Shown: piece after piece, positions 1 to 9,911 of the stretch
Layout: each line of letters opens with the position of its first letter
How positions within the stretch are numbered: position 1 is the first letter of the stretch
NCBI GenBank assembly: GCA_001897605.1
Contig: MKTL01000022.1
Location: forward strand, 130,653-194,652
From: Clostridiales bacterium 38-18
Lineage (GTDB): Bacteria; Bacillota; Clostridia; Peptostreptococcales; Acidaminobacteraceae
Direction of reading: 5' to 3'
DNA length: 64,000 nucleotides
The notes under the pieces: model-generated
What the model saw: only the letters and a program-made list of their open reading frames with translations
The model's database searches: none
What the model was told of the DNA's origin: nothing
Program-made: the position numbers and the translations under genes

Positions 1-212
1 CTGCAGAAGCTAACAGAGTTGCAAAAAATCAAGCGTTATTAACAAATGAATATTCAACGGCGAGAGACTCAATAATGGGTGTCTCACTTGACGAAGAAAT
101 GGCCAATATGATTAAATATCAAACCGCATATAATGCTAATGCGAGAATGGTAAATGTATTTGATGAAATGTTAGATCTTGTGGTCAATCGACTGGGAACA
201 GTAGGTAGATAG
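1..212 (+). CDS. flgK: Flagellar hook-associated protein FlgK, C-terminal end (5' part outside window)
   Basis: The open frame entering the window (first full codon at base 3) ends at a TAG at 210-212 and encodes about 69 residues. It contains GVSLDEEMANMIKYQ followed by YNANARM, the conserved C-terminal D0 helix of FlgK, the first hook-filament junction protein. The frame is intact and is followed 10 bases later by flgL, the usual flgK-flgL order. Only the C-terminus is visible, so length and upstream partners (flgM, flgN) cannot be judged. Confidence 0.93.
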   Translation, partial: AEANRVAKNQALLTNEYSTARDSIMGVSLDEEMANMIKYQTAYNANARMVNVFDEMLDLVVNRLGTVGR

Positions 213-222
213 GAGTTAATTT

Positions 223-1821
223 ATGAGAATAACTAATACAATGCTTGTTAAAGACATGCTTTGGAATTCGAACAACAATTTAGTTGCAATGTCAAAAAAA
301 CAAACTGAACTGTCAACGGGCAAAAAAATACATCGTCCATCTGATGATCCTGTTGGAATTACTCAAGTGCTCAAATACAAAACCGATATTAGAGAAACGC
401 AACAGTATCAGAAAAATATTGACGATTCTCTAGGCTGGTTGGAGGTTTCCGAGAGTTCACTTATGAACATTAAAGACATTTTGCAAAGAATGAGAGAGCT
501 AGCCGTTAAAGCTGCAAATGGAACCAATACAGCTGCTGATCGCGATAAGATTAAGTCTGAAATATCTGAATTACGCAAAGAAGTATTGGTTTCCGGAAAT
601 GCAACTAGCGCAGGTCGTTATATTTTTTCAGGTCTTGAAACGAACAAGAAGCTTTTTGCTGATGATGGCAGCTATAACATCGATTTAACTTCTGAAAGAA
701 ATGATCTAAAGCACGTAATAGGATATGAGGTTGCTGTAGGCGAAGTTATGTCTGTGGGCGTGCATCCGGTTGATTTGTTTGGGATCGTAAATAGTAATAA
801 CTTTTTTGACGGGAAAATGGTAAGAAATACAGATACAACTGGTAAAGCAACACAGACACAATTGGTGGCAAATGTAAACCTTAATTATGATTTTTCCGCT
901 CCTGGCAATGTACTCGATATTACTATTAATGGTTCTACATATAATGTTGATGAAAGCTTATTGAATCATACACCTTTAAATCCAATGACTAAGGATCGTC
1001 TGATTGCCGCTCTTTCTACAGCGTCTGATGGTGTTAATCAACTAGGTAATGTTGCAGATATTTATTTTGATCTTAACAATCAATTGGTAATCGGGGCTAA
1101 GAATTATGGTGCAGCGCAAACGATAACCGACTCAACTGCATCTGCTGGATTTACAACGGTTTCTATTACTGCTGGGACAAATGGCACTGCGGGAAGTGTT
1201 AGTGGTTTAGGAACACTGACGGATGCTGACGTTCTAGCGGAATCTGGAAAACACCAGTTTGTTGTTCAGGTTGATGATGTGAGACGTGTCTTTACTGTAG
1301 ATTTTTCAACATTAAGTACTATAGCGGATTTGCAAACTGAAATGCAAAACCAAGTAGATGCTGCTTTTTTACCTGCTGGAACTGTAACCGTATCTGCTGT
1401 GAGTGGCGGTACGATAGATTTTAGCTTATCTGGTACGAACGACGGGAAATCGCGCACAATTTCAACCGATTATGTAGTCGCAAACAGCAGTGAAATGATA
1501 ACAGATATTGACAACTTTATAAATGCACTAGCAACTAATGATGATGCGGGTCTACAAATCGCACTTGATAAATTAGATCTACACCTTGATAAAGTCATGA
1601 CAGTTGCTGGAGAAATCGGAGGCAAATCTAATCGAGTAGACTTTATCAAAAATAGAGTTGAAGAGAATGAAATAACATTTACAGGCTTACTGAGTAAGAT
1701 ACAGGACGTAGATATGGCCGAAGCAATAATGTTCTTTAAAAACTTGGAGAATGTTTATAGAGCTTCCTTATCAGTTGGATCAAAAGTAATTCAGCCTAGC
1801 TTGGTAGACTTTATTAGATAG
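223..1821 (+). CDS. flgL: Flagellar hook-associated protein FlgL (HAP3)
   Basis: FlgL is the second hook-filament junction protein, lying between FlgK and the flagellin filament. The 532-residue product starts with a flagellin-type N-terminal coiled coil (MRITNTMLV, then TGKKIHRPSDDPVGI at about residues 32-46) and ends with a flagellin-like helix containing DVDMAEAIMFF. The middle (about 190-440) is low-complexity, Ser/Thr/Ala-rich and beta-prone, making this protein longer than the roughly 300-residue FlgL of many bacteria. An AGGAGT ribosome site precedes the ATG. It lies 10 bases after flgK and 8 bases before the DUF6470 gene, in one operon. The paralogue FliC is excluded by position and by the HRPSDDP variant. 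Confidence 0.93.
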   Translation: MRITNTMLVKDMLWNSNNNLVAMSKKQTELSTGKKIHRPSDDPVGITQVLKYKTDIRETQQYQKNIDDSLGWLEVSESSLMNIKDILQRMRELAVKAANGTNTAADRDKIKSEISELRKEVLVSGNATSAGRYIFSGLETNKKLFADDGSYNIDLTSERNDLKHVIGYEVAVGEVMSVGVHPVDLFGIVNSNNFFDGKMVRNTDTTGKATQTQLVANVNLNYDFSAPGNVLDITINGSTYNVDESLLNHTPLNPMTKDRLIAALSTASDGVNQLGNVADIYFDLNNQLVIGAKNYGAAQTITDSTASAGFTTVSITAGTNGTAGSVSGLGTLTDADVLAESGKHQFVVQVDDVRRVFTVDFSTLSTIADLQTEMQNQVDAAFLPAGTVTVSAVSGGTIDFSLSGTNDGKSRTISTDYVVANSSEMITDIDNFINALATNDDAGLQIALDKLDLHLDKVMTVAGEIGGKSNRVDFIKNRVEENEITFTGLLSKIQDVDMAEAIMFFKNLENVYRASLSVGSKVIQPSLVDFIR

Positions 1822-1829
1822 GAGGCTTT

Positions 1830-2399
1830 ATGCCTATCCAAATTACCCAACAGCCAATAAAATTAAATATTAGTACATCACCTGCTAGTATTTCTCAGTC
1901 AGGTAATGCAGCTTTGACGCTTTCTTTGAGCTCAGAACCGCCCTTGTTAGAGATGCAAACCATCAAGCCTCAAATTAAGATTGACCAGTCACAGCCTTTT
2001 GCAGAGGCAGGACTTAAAAATATTAGGGCCTTTATGGAGGATAATATTGCTTATTCTAGAGAAATTGTACAGGGTGGCGTTTCAAGGATAGTGAGTCAGG
2101 GTAATGATTTTATCGATATCCATTCAGGTGTGGACCCCATACCTGAACAAGCGTTAAATAATGCTTATGACATGTTTGATAAAGAGTTTAATTATGCTGC
2201 TATACCAACCACGAGACCTACAATCACACTTGACAGGGGTTCGGTTAATTATTCTCTAAAAAGAGGGAGTGTAGCTAATAATTCTAGTCCACAGCCGGTT
2301 AATATGAACTATACACCCTATCAGGTTCAATTTTCTGTAAGTCAGTACAATTCCGTCAGTTTTAGGTATGAACAACCAAAATTTAAATTTATGGTATAG
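1830..2399 (+). CDS. DUF6470 family flagellar-locus protein (YviE-like)
   Basis: A 189-residue soluble protein with no signal peptide or membrane segment. It begins MPIQITQQPIKLNIST, the pattern of the DUF6470/YviE family, in which short beta-prone segments are named for their position between flgL and fliW in Bacillus and Clostridia. The C-terminal half is rich in Asn, Ser and aromatic residues (VNMNYTPYQVQFSVSQYN). An AGGAGG site precedes the ATG, and fliW begins 9 bases after the stop. The molecular role is unknown; the context suggests a late flagellar assembly or regulatory accessory. The family call rests mainly on synteny and general sequence character. Confidence 0.8.
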   Translation: MPIQITQQPIKLNISTSPASISQSGNAALTLSLSSEPPLLEMQTIKPQIKIDQSQPFAEAGLKNIRAFMEDNIAYSREIVQGGVSRIVSQGNDFIDIHSGVDPIPEQALNNAYDMFDKEFNYAAIPTTRPTITLDRGSVNYSLKRGSVANNSSPQPVNMNYTPYQVQFSVSQYNSVSFRYEQPKFKFMV

Positions 2400-2408
2400 G
2401 AGGCTACA

Positions 2409-2855
2409 ATGTTGCTAAAAACTACTCAATTTGGTGAAATCGAATACGATCAGGAAGCGGTAATAAAGTTTCCAAATGGCATCCCGGGATTTGATGATGA
2501 AAATGCGTTTGTTTTAATACCTTCAGGAGATATTGATTTTCCATTTAATACATTACAATCTGAGCAGACACCGGATTTAGCTTTTGTTGTAACCGATCCA
2601 TTTTTATTTGTTGAAAACTATGATTTTGAAATTTCTGAGTATGATATAGAAACTCTTAAGCTCCAAAGTGAAGAGGATTTAAAAAATATAATTGCATTGA
2701 GTATCGTAACCATTCCAGACAACGTTGAAAATACAACCATTAATATTGTTGCCCCAATCATTATCAATACAAAGGATAAAATTGGTAAGCAAGTTTTACT
2801 TCACGAATATGACGAAGTAAAATATCCTATTTTCACAAAGAAAAGTGAGGCGTAA
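2409..2855 (+). CDS. fliW: Flagellar assembly factor FliW
   Basis: FliW binds newly made flagellin and, when free, antagonises CsrA, coupling flagellin translation to secretion. The 148-residue length is typical and the sequence shows the family features: N-terminal TTQFGEIEYD, then FPNGIPGFDD at about 21-30, DLAFVVTDPF around 57-66 and IIALSIVTIP around 97-106. It is preceded by AGGAGG and followed after 2 bases by csrA, the conserved fliW-csrA pair. The flagellin gene 400 bases downstream carries a CsrA-type hairpin in its leader, which completes the expected three-way switch. Confidence 0.96.
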   Translation: MLLKTTQFGEIEYDQEAVIKFPNGIPGFDDENAFVLIPSGDIDFPFNTLQSEQTPDLAFVVTDPFLFVENYDFEISEYDIETLKLQSEEDLKNIIALSIVTIPDNVENTTINIVAPIIINTKDKIGKQVLLHEYDEVKYPIFTKKSEA

Positions 2856-2857
2856 TT

Positions 2858-3085
2858 ATGCTCATATTAACTCGCAAAAAAGACGAAAGTATTATAATAA
2901 ATGATAATATTGAAATCCAAGTCATTTCTATAGAAGAAGGGAAAGTTAAATTAGGAATTAATGCACCAAAAAACGTCGAGATTCATAGAAGTGAAGTTTA
3001 TGAGAAAATTTTAAATGCAAACATTGAAGCCGTTAAGTCTTCTAATGGCTTGAAAATACTCTCAGAAAAAATGAAAAACAAATAA
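2858..3085 (+). CDS. csrA: Carbon storage regulator / translational repressor CsrA
   Basis: CsrA is a small dimeric RNA-binding protein that blocks translation by binding GGA motifs. The 75-residue product begins MLILTRKKDESIII, with the conserved LILTRK strand, and has HRSEVYEKI near residues 42-50, including the Arg that contacts RNA. The C-terminal tail (about 55-75) is a charged extension of the length seen in Gram-positive CsrA that binds FliW. It lies 2 bases after fliW. The most likely nearby target is the flagellin mRNA leader at about 3156-3249. Confidence 0.97.
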   Translation: MLILTRKKDESIIINDNIEIQVISIEEGKVKLGINAPKNVEIHRSEVYEKILNANIEAVKSSNGLKILSEKMKNK

Positions 3086-3128
3086 ATAAGGTCGTTAGTA
3101 ATCTTAACAACTTTTTTTATAAAAAAAC

Positions 3129-3155
3129 TAAAGTATTTTAGAGATACACCGATAA
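3129..3155 (+). promoter_or_regulatory. SigD (sigma-28) promoter of the major flagellin gene
   Basis: TAAA at 3129-3132, a 15-base spacer, then ACCGATAA at 3148-3155. This differs from the sigma-28/SigD consensus TAAA-N15-GCCGATAA at one base. It lies about 95 bases upstream of the flagellin ATG and downstream of the csrA stop, giving flagellin its own late promoter and a leader of roughly 85-90 bases. Confidence 0.85.
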
Positions 3156-3207
3156 GTATTTTAGATGACCACTTTATAGCGGCCGATATAGAGTGTCTCA
3201 CAAACTA

Positions 3208-3225
3208 GTCAGAAAGGATTCTGAC
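3208..3225 (+). promoter_or_regulatory. CsrA-binding hairpin in the flagellin mRNA leader
   Basis: GTCAGAA and TTCTGAC form a perfect 7-bp stem (8 bp if the flanking A-T is counted) closing an AGGA tetraloop. This presents GGA in a loop exactly as CsrA prefers. A second GGA lies in the AAGGAGG ribosome site at about 3237-3243, roughly 20 bases further on. The arrangement matches the two-site architecture of the Bacillus hag leader, where CsrA bridges an upstream hairpin and the ribosome site. Confidence 0.78.
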
Positions 3226-3249
3226 TTTACAAACTCAAGGAGGAAAATT

Positions 3250-4431
3250 ATGAGAATTAATAACAACTTAATGGCGATGAATACCCACAGACAATTGGGT
3301 ATCAACAATGCTGCAGGCGCAAAATCAATTGAGAAATTATCATCAGGTTACAGAATCAACCGTGCAGGCGATGACGCTGCTGGTCTTGCTATTTCTGAAA
3401 AAATGAGAGGCCAAATCAGAGGTCTTGATCAAGCATCTAGAAATGCTCAAGATACAATTTCTTTGATTCAAACAGCTGAAGGCGCATTAAATGAATCTCA
3501 TGCAATTTTACAACGTATGAGAGAATTATCTGTTCAATCATCAAATGATACTAATACAGATGCTGATAGAACAGCACTTCAAAACGAAGTTAAACAACTT
3601 GTAAACGAACTTGATAGAATTGGTAATACTACTGAGTTCAATACAAAGAAACTTCTTGAAGGTTCTGCAAAAGGTGTATCTGATAAAGTTGACGGTTCAA
3701 TCAGAGTTAATAACAACTCTTCATTATCAATCGTAACTTCAACTGCTGATTCTACTATCGCTGCTTCTTCAGCAGTAAATGGTGCTTACATGATCATTAG
3801 AGTTTCTGATGATGGTCAAGCAACTACTTACGCTGCAGGCGACTACAAAATCATTGGTCCAGACGGAAACGTATCGACTGATATCACATTAACTACTAAC
3901 TCAATTGAGTTAACAACTGCAATTACAACAGGTCAAGCAACTTCACTTCAAGTTACTGGTTTAGATGCTAGCATGAAAGTTGGCGAATCTATTACTTTAG
4001 TATTTGGTAAATTTGAAGCTGCTGCAGCATCTCTTGGTACTTCAGTTATGGCTCAAATCGGTGCAAACTCTGGTCAAACAGCATTCGTTTCTATGGGTGA
4101 TATGAGATCAGCAGCTCTTGGTGTTGACACAGTTGACATCAGCAGCAAGTTTGGTGCAGCTGTTGCTATCGAAACAATTCAAGGTGCTCTTGAAAAAGTT
4201 TCTTCACAAAGATCTGCACTTGGTGCTATGCAAAACAGACTTGAACATACTATTAAGAACGTTGATACAGCTGCTGAAAACTTACAAGCATCTGAATCAC
4301 GTATCCGTGACGTAGATATGGCGAAAGAAATGATGACGTTCACTAAGAACAACATCCTTACTCAAGCTGCTCAAGCTATGTTGGCTCAAGCAAACCAAGC
4401 ACCTCAAGGTGTTCTACAATTATTGAGATAA
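3250..4431 (+). CDS. fliC: Flagellin, major filament protein
   Basis: The main flagellar filament subunit, 393 residues from the ATG chosen here, which is preceded by AAGGAGG. An earlier in-frame ATG/TTG-type extension has no ribosome site and would remove the conserved MRINNN start. D0/D1 helices at the N-terminus carry [25 protein letters not shown] (shown in part by [13 protein letters not shown]) and QTAEGALNE. The C-terminus has [12 protein letters not shown] and ends LQLLR. The variable centre (about 150-290) is Ser/Thr/Ala-rich, as expected for a surface domain that may be glycosylated. Codon use is strongly biased to optimal codons, pointing to very high expression. A SigD promoter, CsrA leader hairpin and strong terminator frame the gene. 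Confidence 0.97.
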   Translation: MRINNNLMAMNTHRQLGINNAAGAKSIEKLSSGYRINRAGDDAAGLAISEKMRGQIRGLDQASRNAQDTISLIQTAEGALNESHAILQRMRELSVQSSNDTNTDADRTALQNEVKQLVNELDRIGNTTEFNTKKLLEGSAKGVSDKVDGSIRVNNNSSLSIVTSTADSTIAASSAVNGAYMIIRVSDDGQATTYAAGDYKIIGPDGNVSTDITLTTNSIELTTAITTGQATSLQVTGLDASMKVGESITLVFGKFEAAAASLGTSVMAQIGANSGQTAFVSMGDMRSAALGVDTVDISSKFGAAVAIETIQGALEKVSSQRSALGAMQNRLEHTIKNVDTAAENLQASESRIRDVDMAKEMMTFTKNNILTQAAQAMLAQANQAPQGVLQLLR

Positions 4432-4447
4432 TTTTTCTCATGAAAAA

Positions 4448-4479
4448 AGCCATCCTCCCTTCGAGGGTGGCTATTTTTT
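4448..4479 (+). terminator. Rho-independent terminator after flagellin
   Basis: A 10-bp stem (AGCCATCCTC with GAGGGTGGCT, one G-U pair) and a short loop are followed by ATTTTTT. It lies 16 bases after the flagellin stop and separates flagellin from the glycosyltransferase operon. Confidence 0.9.
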
Positions 4480-4526
4480 AGGGGTTTTATATAAAGATCA
4501 CTATCAAAGAATTAGGGGGGCAAATA

Positions 4527-6581
4527 ATGATACTTAGTATTTGTATGATGGTAAAAAATGAAGAAATGAATTTAGATCGATGTTTATCGAGTTTGAAACC
4601 ATTATTAGACCAAGTTGATAGTGAATTGATTATTGTCGATACTGGATCTGAGGACAATACGATAGAGATTGCAGCTAAGTATACCGATAAAATTTTTCAT
4701 CATCCTTGGAACAATAATTTTGCAGAAATGAGAAATATCTCGATAGCCTATGCGACCGGTAAATGGATACTGATAATTGACGCTGATGAAGAGTTGGAAA
4801 AACCTGAAGAAATCACAAAATTTTTAAGTAAACCTCATAATCCACAAGTAACTTGTGGTGCAATTAAATTGATCAATGTTAGAAGAAATCAAAAAGGTAG
4901 AGTCGCGACTGAATTGCTATCGCAACGACTTTTTTTAAACGATGGTAATTTCCGTTATGAAGGTGTTGTTCATAATGTTGCTATAACAAGCGGGTTAACC
5001 GAGGAAATTGACAGTATACTATATCATTATGGCTATAACGCTGATGACAGCGAGCTTATGGAAAAGAAGTTTATTAGAACATCAACCTTGCTTATCGAAG
5101 AACTTAAAAAAAATCCGGAAAATATTTATTATATTTATCAGCTATCTGTCACCTATCATATGCATGGTGATCATAATAAATCTCTTTATGAAATCAACAA
5201 GGCATATGATAAAATTAAACATGCAAATAAGCTGTTAAAGCAGCATTCTTATGTAATTGTGCAATTAATAAAAAGTTTAATAATGAATGCTTATTATGAA
5301 GAAGCAATTAAAATATCAGATGTCGGTTTGAAAATCGAACCTGAGAATTTCGACATATATTTTTATAAAGCGAACGCCTTATTTATGGCTGGCAATAATG
5401 AGGAAGGGATCAAGGCTTATGAAGCTTACTTTAAACTGAAAGAGAGATTCCAAGAGCTTGAAATCAGAAGAGATTTAAGAGTACAGCTTGCAACTAACAA
5501 TGAGGAATCTGTAGTGGAAGCCTTAAACAATCTTGCTGTGGTTTATTATCAGGATAATGAGTTTACTAAATCCCTACAGTATGTAAGCCTATTGATTCAG
5601 GAGCATCCTAATGGTTTGGGCCAGTTGAAATCGAAGATAGAAAAGATGTATCTTGAGCTATGTATAAGAACAGGTGAAGTAGATAAAGCAGTTAATTTTG
5701 TTAATAGTATGCCGCATTATGCCAACCTTTTAGTCGAGTTATTTGAAACCTTTATGAAGGATACTAATAAAATTGTTGATAGTATCCTAAATTTCGATCA
5801 CCTATATACAACATTAGTACAAATGAGAGCCGCACAAAAAATTGAGAATTCAACTCAAGATTCTCTTGTGGATGAGTTTTTAGAAAAAGGAAAGCTGATT
5901 GAACACCCTTGTAATTCTGAATTCCTCTATTTTGCCTTCAAATCAGGCAAAAAAATCAATCACTTATTATTTATTTCAAGTGAAACAGAAATTTATGAAA
6001 TGCTTGCATACTGTGAGCGTAACTATCAGGATTTTTCTGAAGTGCTAATCAATTATCTCGGATTATATAGTGATGAAAATTTGGTGAATTTATCTATTCA
6101 TAAGATGATTTATAGATTTTTAGCACTTAAATATGAAAGTGCTAAATCAGAGCTTATTATTCTAAAGTATATAACATCAGGCTTAAAGCATATTAATACT
6201 AAATACTCGAGGGCATTCATTTTTAACCCAGTGTTCCCTAAGGAACTAACTGAGGAAGAATTATTTTTCATCCATCTTTTTCAGTCTTTGAGTTCACTCA
6301 AGCCGGTAGAGTTGGGCCAATCTATTAAGTCAATTTCACATCAATTTTTAAGTATGTCAAGTATTGTATCGTTTATAACGGATAAGTATGCAACAATTGG
6401 GGCATCTAGTGATGGATTAGTGAATTTAGAAAATGAATTAATTGGGCAAATTAAAGTATTAATTGAAAATGGAAGAAACACGGAAGTACACGCTATTATT
6501 AATGAAGCTAGCCAATTAATAAAAAATAGTTTGTATTTTGAATTTGTTTTAATACTACTAGGGGGAAGCCATGATAAATAA
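4527..6581 (+). CDS. Family 2 glycosyltransferase with TPR-like C-terminal region
   Basis: A 684-residue cytosolic protein. The N-terminal GT-A fold begins [19 protein letters not shown] and has [12 protein letters not shown] (about 34-45) and the DXD-type IDADEELE near residues 88-95. The remaining roughly 400 residues are helical and TPR-like (for example AYEEAI-type repeats at 250-300 and [13 protein letters not shown] near 336-348). GT2-TPR proteins directly downstream of flagellin are known in clostridia as flagellin O-glycosyltransferases, so flagellin is the likely acceptor. The GGGGGG-rich ribosome site at 4514-4519 precedes the ATG. The gene overlaps the following epimerase-family gene by 11 bases, tying transfer and sugar synthesis together. 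Donor sugar is not readable from sequence. Confidence 0.85.
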   Translation: MILSICMMVKNEEMNLDRCLSSLKPLLDQVDSELIIVDTGSEDNTIEIAAKYTDKIFHHPWNNNFAEMRNISIAYATGKWILIIDADEELEKPEEITKFLSKPHNPQVTCGAIKLINVRRNQKGRVATELLSQRLFLNDGNFRYEGVVHNVAITSGLTEEIDSILYHYGYNADDSELMEKKFIRTSTLLIEELKKNPENIYYIYQLSVTYHMHGDHNKSLYEINKAYDKIKHANKLLKQHSYVIVQLIKSLIMNAYYEEAIKISDVGLKIEPENFDIYFYKANALFMAGNNEEGIKAYEAYFKLKERFQELEIRRDLRVQLATNNEESVVEALNNLAVVYYQDNEFTKSLQYVSLLIQEHPNGLGQLKSKIEKMYLELCIRTGEVDKAVNFVNSMPHYANLLVELFETFMKDTNKIVDSILNFDHLYTTLVQMRAAQKIENSTQDSLVDEFLEKGKLIEHPCNSEFLYFAFKSGKKINHLLFISSETEIYEMLAYCERNYQDFSEVLINYLGLYSDENLVNLSIHKMIYRFLALKYESAKSELIILKYITSGLKHINTKYSRAFIFNPVFPKELTEEELFFIHLFQSLSSLKPVELGQSIKSISHQFLSMSSIVSFITDKYATIGASSDGLVNLENELIGQIKVLIENGRNTEVHAIINEASQLIKNSLYFEFVLILLGGSHDK

Positions 6582-7569
6582 TAAAACAATATTTATAACA
6601 GGTGGTGCAGGATTTATAGGTTCAACCTTAATTGATCAACTTATTGATGACAATCAAATTATTGTATACGATAAATTAGAGCGGAACTCATTACAATCTA
6701 AAAAATATGCCAATCATAAGAACTTATCATTGATAGAAGGTGACATTTTAGATGGAGAGCATTTAAAAAAAGCAATGAAGGGTGCCGATATAGTGATACA
6801 CGCTGCTGCAATTGCTGGTATAGATAATACAGTAAAGGATCCTGTAAGAACCATGACCGTTAATGTTATTGGAACTTACAATGTACTTGAAGCTGCAAAG
6901 GAAGTCCACTTAGAAAAAGGACTTGATCGTTTTGTTGAGTTTTCAACCTCAGAAGTCTTCGGGACACATGCTTATAAATCAGAAGAAAGTGACAATATGG
7001 TTACTGGCGTCGCTGGAGAAGCGAGATGGACTTACGCGGTTAGTAAACTGACAGGAGAGCACTTTACCGAAGCCTATCACAAAAAATATGGCCTCCCAAC
7101 GGTTACGGTTAGACCTTTTAATATATACGGTCCTGGACAAATTGGGGAAGGTGCAATACAAATATTTATCAGAAAGGCACTAAGAGGGGACGATCTACTT
7201 ATTTTCGGTGATGGTACACAGATTAGAGCTTGGTGCTATATAGATGACATGATTAATGGATTGCTCGCTTGTATCACTAAACCAGAGGCGGTGGGAGAAT
7301 CCTTTAATATTGGAAATGCCAGAGATATTACCACGATATATGGTTTGGCACAAACGGTGTGTAGAGTATTAGACTCAAAATCAAAAATCGTCTTCAGAAG
7401 CCCTTTGTCTGCTGATATTGATCTTAGAATCCCAAAAGTGGACAAAATGAATCATTTATTGGGAATAGAAGCACAAGTTGATCTTGAAGAAGGTATACGA
7501 AGAACGAGCGAATGGTATAAAGCAAATAATATTTTAATGCCGGATTATCCTGAAATGTTTAAAGCTTAG
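6571..7569 (+). CDS. NAD-dependent sugar epimerase/dehydratase (extended SDR family)
   Basis: A 332-residue nucleotide-sugar SDR. It shows the Rossmann motif [10 protein letters not shown] at about 12-21, [10 protein letters not shown] near 77-86, [11 protein letters not shown] near 125-135 and the catalytic YAVSK near 155-159. The SEVFG segment in place of the epimerase SSxxVYG resembles the 4,6-dehydratase branch (LegB-like enzymes carry TSEVYG), so a 4-keto-6-deoxy sugar nucleotide is a plausible product. A 4-epimerase function cannot be excluded. GGGGGAAGCC precedes the ATG, which overlaps the end of the glycosyltransferase. It is followed by an aminotransferase and an acyltransferase, the normal order for making an amino-acylamino sugar. 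Confidence 0.85.
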   Translation: MINNKTIFITGGAGFIGSTLIDQLIDDNQIIVYDKLERNSLQSKKYANHKNLSLIEGDILDGEHLKKAMKGADIVIHAAAIAGIDNTVKDPVRTMTVNVIGTYNVLEAAKEVHLEKGLDRFVEFSTSEVFGTHAYKSEESDNMVTGVAGEARWTYAVSKLTGEHFTEAYHKKYGLPTVTVRPFNIYGPGQIGEGAIQIFIRKALRGDDLLIFGDGTQIRAWCYIDDMINGLLACITKPEAVGESFNIGNARDITTIYGLAQTVCRVLDSKSKIVFRSPLSADIDLRIPKVDKMNHLLGIEAQVDLEEGIRRTSEWYKANNILMPDYPEMFKA

Positions 7570-7586
7570 AATGAAAAGGTGAGCGT

Positions 7587-8720
7587 ATGAAATATAGATT
7601 AGCAGACCCGATGATAGATGACCATCAGATTAAAATGGTCGAAGATGTTTTGAAGTCAAAAATGTTGGTGCATGGTGCGTCATGTGAAACCTTTGAAGCA
7701 GACATAGCAGCCTATCTTGGTTTAGAGAAAGAACAAGTGGCAGTAACTTCATCTTGTACAGCAAGCTTACATCTTGCTTTGCTTTCTTTAAATATACCTA
7801 AGAATAAAGCGATCATGGTACCTAGCTTCACTTTCCCAGCGACCGTCAATGTGGTTGAACAGATAGGCGCAACACCTATTTTTGTAGATGTCAATGAGGA
7901 CGATTATACGATGTCTGTTGACTCATTGAGAAACACATATGATTCATTTAAAAAAGATTATGACATTGTTGGTATTATTGTAGTACATGAGTTTGGTGCA
8001 TCAGCAGATATGAACCAAATTATGGCATTTGCAAGAGGAAATGGACTGTTTGTAATTGAGGATGCAGCCTGTGCTTTCGGTACTGAATTTGAAAAAAGTA
8101 AGGTTGGATTGCTTTCAGATATAGGCTGTTTTTCATTTCATCCTAGAAAAGCGATTACGACCGGAGAAGGTGGCGCAGTTGTTGCTAATAGCAAAGACTT
8201 GATAAAAAGGTGTAAGATCTTTAGAAATCATGGCATGGATATGGTAGACGGACATATTGATTTTGTCGTCCCAGGCCTTAACTATAGATTGACAAATTTT
8301 CAAGCAGTATTAGGCATTGGCCAACTACAGCATTTTGATGACTGGATTTCAAAGCGAAGAGCACTACAATTAGTTTATAGAGCGTATCTAAAGCACCCTA
8401 TGATTCATCTACCAAAGGATCAAGAGGGACATACATGGCAATCCTTTATGATCGTTTTAGAAGATCGAGTCAATAGAGATATGCTAAAGGAAAATCTTAA
8501 ATTGAAAGAAATTGAAAGCAATTACGGTGCCTATTCATTGCTAGAAACACAATACTATAACGAAAAATATGGCAATTTATACGCTGAAAAAACGCCAATT
8601 AGTACAAAGCTTTACAGGCAAGGACTATGCTTGCCTTTGCATCAAGGATTAAGCGAAGAAGACATTGAGACGATTTGTAACGAAGTGCTACTATGTCTAG
8701 AGGCGAGCTATGGATATTAA
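7587..8720 (+). CDS. DegT/DnrJ/EryC1/StrS family sugar aminotransferase
   Basis: A 377-residue PLP-dependent aminotransferase acting on keto sugar nucleotides. Motifs include [12 protein letters not shown] (about 54-65), [23 protein letters not shown] (about 155-166) and the PLP-lysine segment [13 protein letters not shown] (Lys near residue 189). It probably transfers an amino group from glutamate to the keto product of the preceding SDR. The 17-base gap upstream and 11-base overlap with the next gene place it in the same operon. It is a different subfamily from the second aminotransferase at 15267-16505, so the two likely act on different sugars. Confidence 0.88.
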   Translation: MKYRLADPMIDDHQIKMVEDVLKSKMLVHGASCETFEADIAAYLGLEKEQVAVTSSCTASLHLALLSLNIPKNKAIMVPSFTFPATVNVVEQIGATPIFVDVNEDDYTMSVDSLRNTYDSFKKDYDIVGIIVVHEFGASADMNQIMAFARGNGLFVIEDAACAFGTEFEKSKVGLLSDIGCFSFHPRKAITTGEGGAVVANSKDLIKRCKIFRNHGMDMVDGHIDFVVPGLNYRLTNFQAVLGIGQLQHFDDWISKRRALQLVYRAYLKHPMIHLPKDQEGHTWQSFMIVLEDRVNRDMLKENLKLKEIESNYGAYSLLETQYYNEKYGNLYAEKTPISTKLYRQGLCLPLHQGLSEEDIETICNEVLLCLEASYGY

Positions 8721-9255
8721 TGAACTGATCAGACAAATTGAAATAAAAGAATCTGAACTAGAGAAGAAATACCATCGTGTTTTACCTAGAAATGAGTATC
8801 TAAATGACCGTTGGGAAAAAGCAGAGCGTTTAGGCTTTTCAAAAGGGGCAAACATATATGATACGTCATATGTTTTTGGAGATGTCAAAGTAGGTGAAAA
8901 GACTTGGATTGGTCCATTTACATTATTAGATGGAACCGGAGGCCTTGAAATTGGTGCATACTGTAACATTTCCTCAGGGGTTCAAATTTATACGCACAGT
9001 TCATTAGATTGGGTAATCACAAGAGGTAACGCAGAGTATGTTCATAGCAAGACTGAAATTGGTGATTGCGTTTATATTGGGAGTCAATGTGTCATTGACA
9101 AGGGTGTAAAAATTGGTAATCATTCTGTGATTGGTGCAAATAGCTATGTGAATAAATCGTTTCCTGATTATAGCATCATTGCAGGTACGCCAGCTAAATT
9201 AATCGGTACTATTGAAATCAGTGAAGGTGTACCTCGATATAAGTTTATTAAGTAA
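8710..9255 (+). CDS. Left-handed beta-helix (hexapeptide) acyltransferase
   Basis: A 181-residue protein whose centre repeats the hexapeptide pattern that forms a left-handed beta helix ([11 protein letters not shown], then [37 protein letters not shown]). Residues 1-45 form a charged helix rich in Glu and Lys. The family transfers acetyl or similar groups from acyl-CoA to sugar amines. The start overlaps the aminotransferase by 11 bases, which suggests translational coupling. It probably N-acylates the amino sugar made by the two preceding enzymes. The acyl donor and product are inferred. Confidence 0.84.
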   Translation: MDINELIRQIEIKESELEKKYHRVLPRNEYLNDRWEKAERLGFSKGANIYDTSYVFGDVKVGEKTWIGPFTLLDGTGGLEIGAYCNISSGVQIYTHSSLDWVITRGNAEYVHSKTEIGDCVYIGSQCVIDKGVKIGNHSVIGANSYVNKSFPDYSIIAGTPAKLIGTIEISEGVPRYKFIK

Positions 9256-9281
9256 TGAGCTAAATATAGCGATAAAGTGAG

Positions 9282-9911
9282 ATGAAGGGCATGATTGCAA
9301 TAATTGATTATGGTTTTGGAAATACAGGATCAATAAAAAATATGCTAAAAAAACTAGGACATGAGTCTGTCATCACAAAGGATTATGAAGTGTTATCGAA
9401 GGCAGACAAATTAATTTTGCCGGGTGTTGGCAGCTTTGATTCTGCAATGCAGGCGCTTGAAGATTGCGGCTTGATAGATATTTTGAATCAACTTGTCCTT
9501 AAAGATAAAAAGCCGATTCTAGGCATTTGCTTAGGCATGCAATTGATGACTAAGTCAAGTGAAGAAGGGAAACGAAACGGTTTTGGTTGGATTGACGCTG
9601 AGACTGTAAAGTTTGACTTTGATAATAATCAGTATCGTATCCCACATATGGGATGGAATGAAGTGAGTGTTGAAAATGTCTCTGTAATTACAGAGGGGTT
9701 TGATAAGACTTTTAGATATTACTTTGTACACTCGTACTATGTCAAATGTAAGAATCAAAGTGATATCATTTTAATCACAGAGTATTGTAACCCATTTGTT
9801 TCTGGCTTTAAAAAAGACAATATCATAGGCGTTCAATTTCATCCTGAAAAGAGTCATCGGTTCGGTAAAAAATTATTGGATAACTTTGCAAGAATGGAGG
9901 GCATATGCTAA
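9282..9911 (+). CDS. hisH: HisH-type glutamine amidotransferase subunit (HisH2, sugar amidination)
   Basis: A 209-residue class I glutaminase with the catalytic Cys in GICLGMQLM (about 81-89) and the His-Glu pair in VQFHPEKSHRFG (about 184-195). It resembles HisH (IDYGFGNTGSI near the start), but there are no other histidine genes here. Its partners are a degenerate HisF and a WbpG-type ATPase, the set that supplies ammonia to turn an N-acetyl group into an acetamidino group. An alternative start three codons later (9291) would match the usual MIAIIDYG start but has poorer spacing to a ribosome site. It overlaps hisF by 7 bases. Confidence 0.87.
   Translation: MKGMIAIIDYGFGNTGSIKNMLKKLGHESVITKDYEVLSKADKLILPGVGSFDSAMQALEDCGLIDILNQLVLKDKKPILGICLGMQLMTKSSEEGKRNGFGWIDAETVKFDFDNNQYRIPHMGWNEVSVENVSVITEGFDKTFRYYFVHSYYVKCKNQSDIILITEYCNPFVSGFKKDNIIGVQFHPEKSHRFGKKLLDNFARMEGIC

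Noticed and set aside
3182..3189. Second SigD-like -10 (GCCGATAT) just before the flagellin leader hairpin
   Set aside because: The -35 position reads TTTT rather than TAAA, and the upstream promoter at 3129-3155 is better on both elements.
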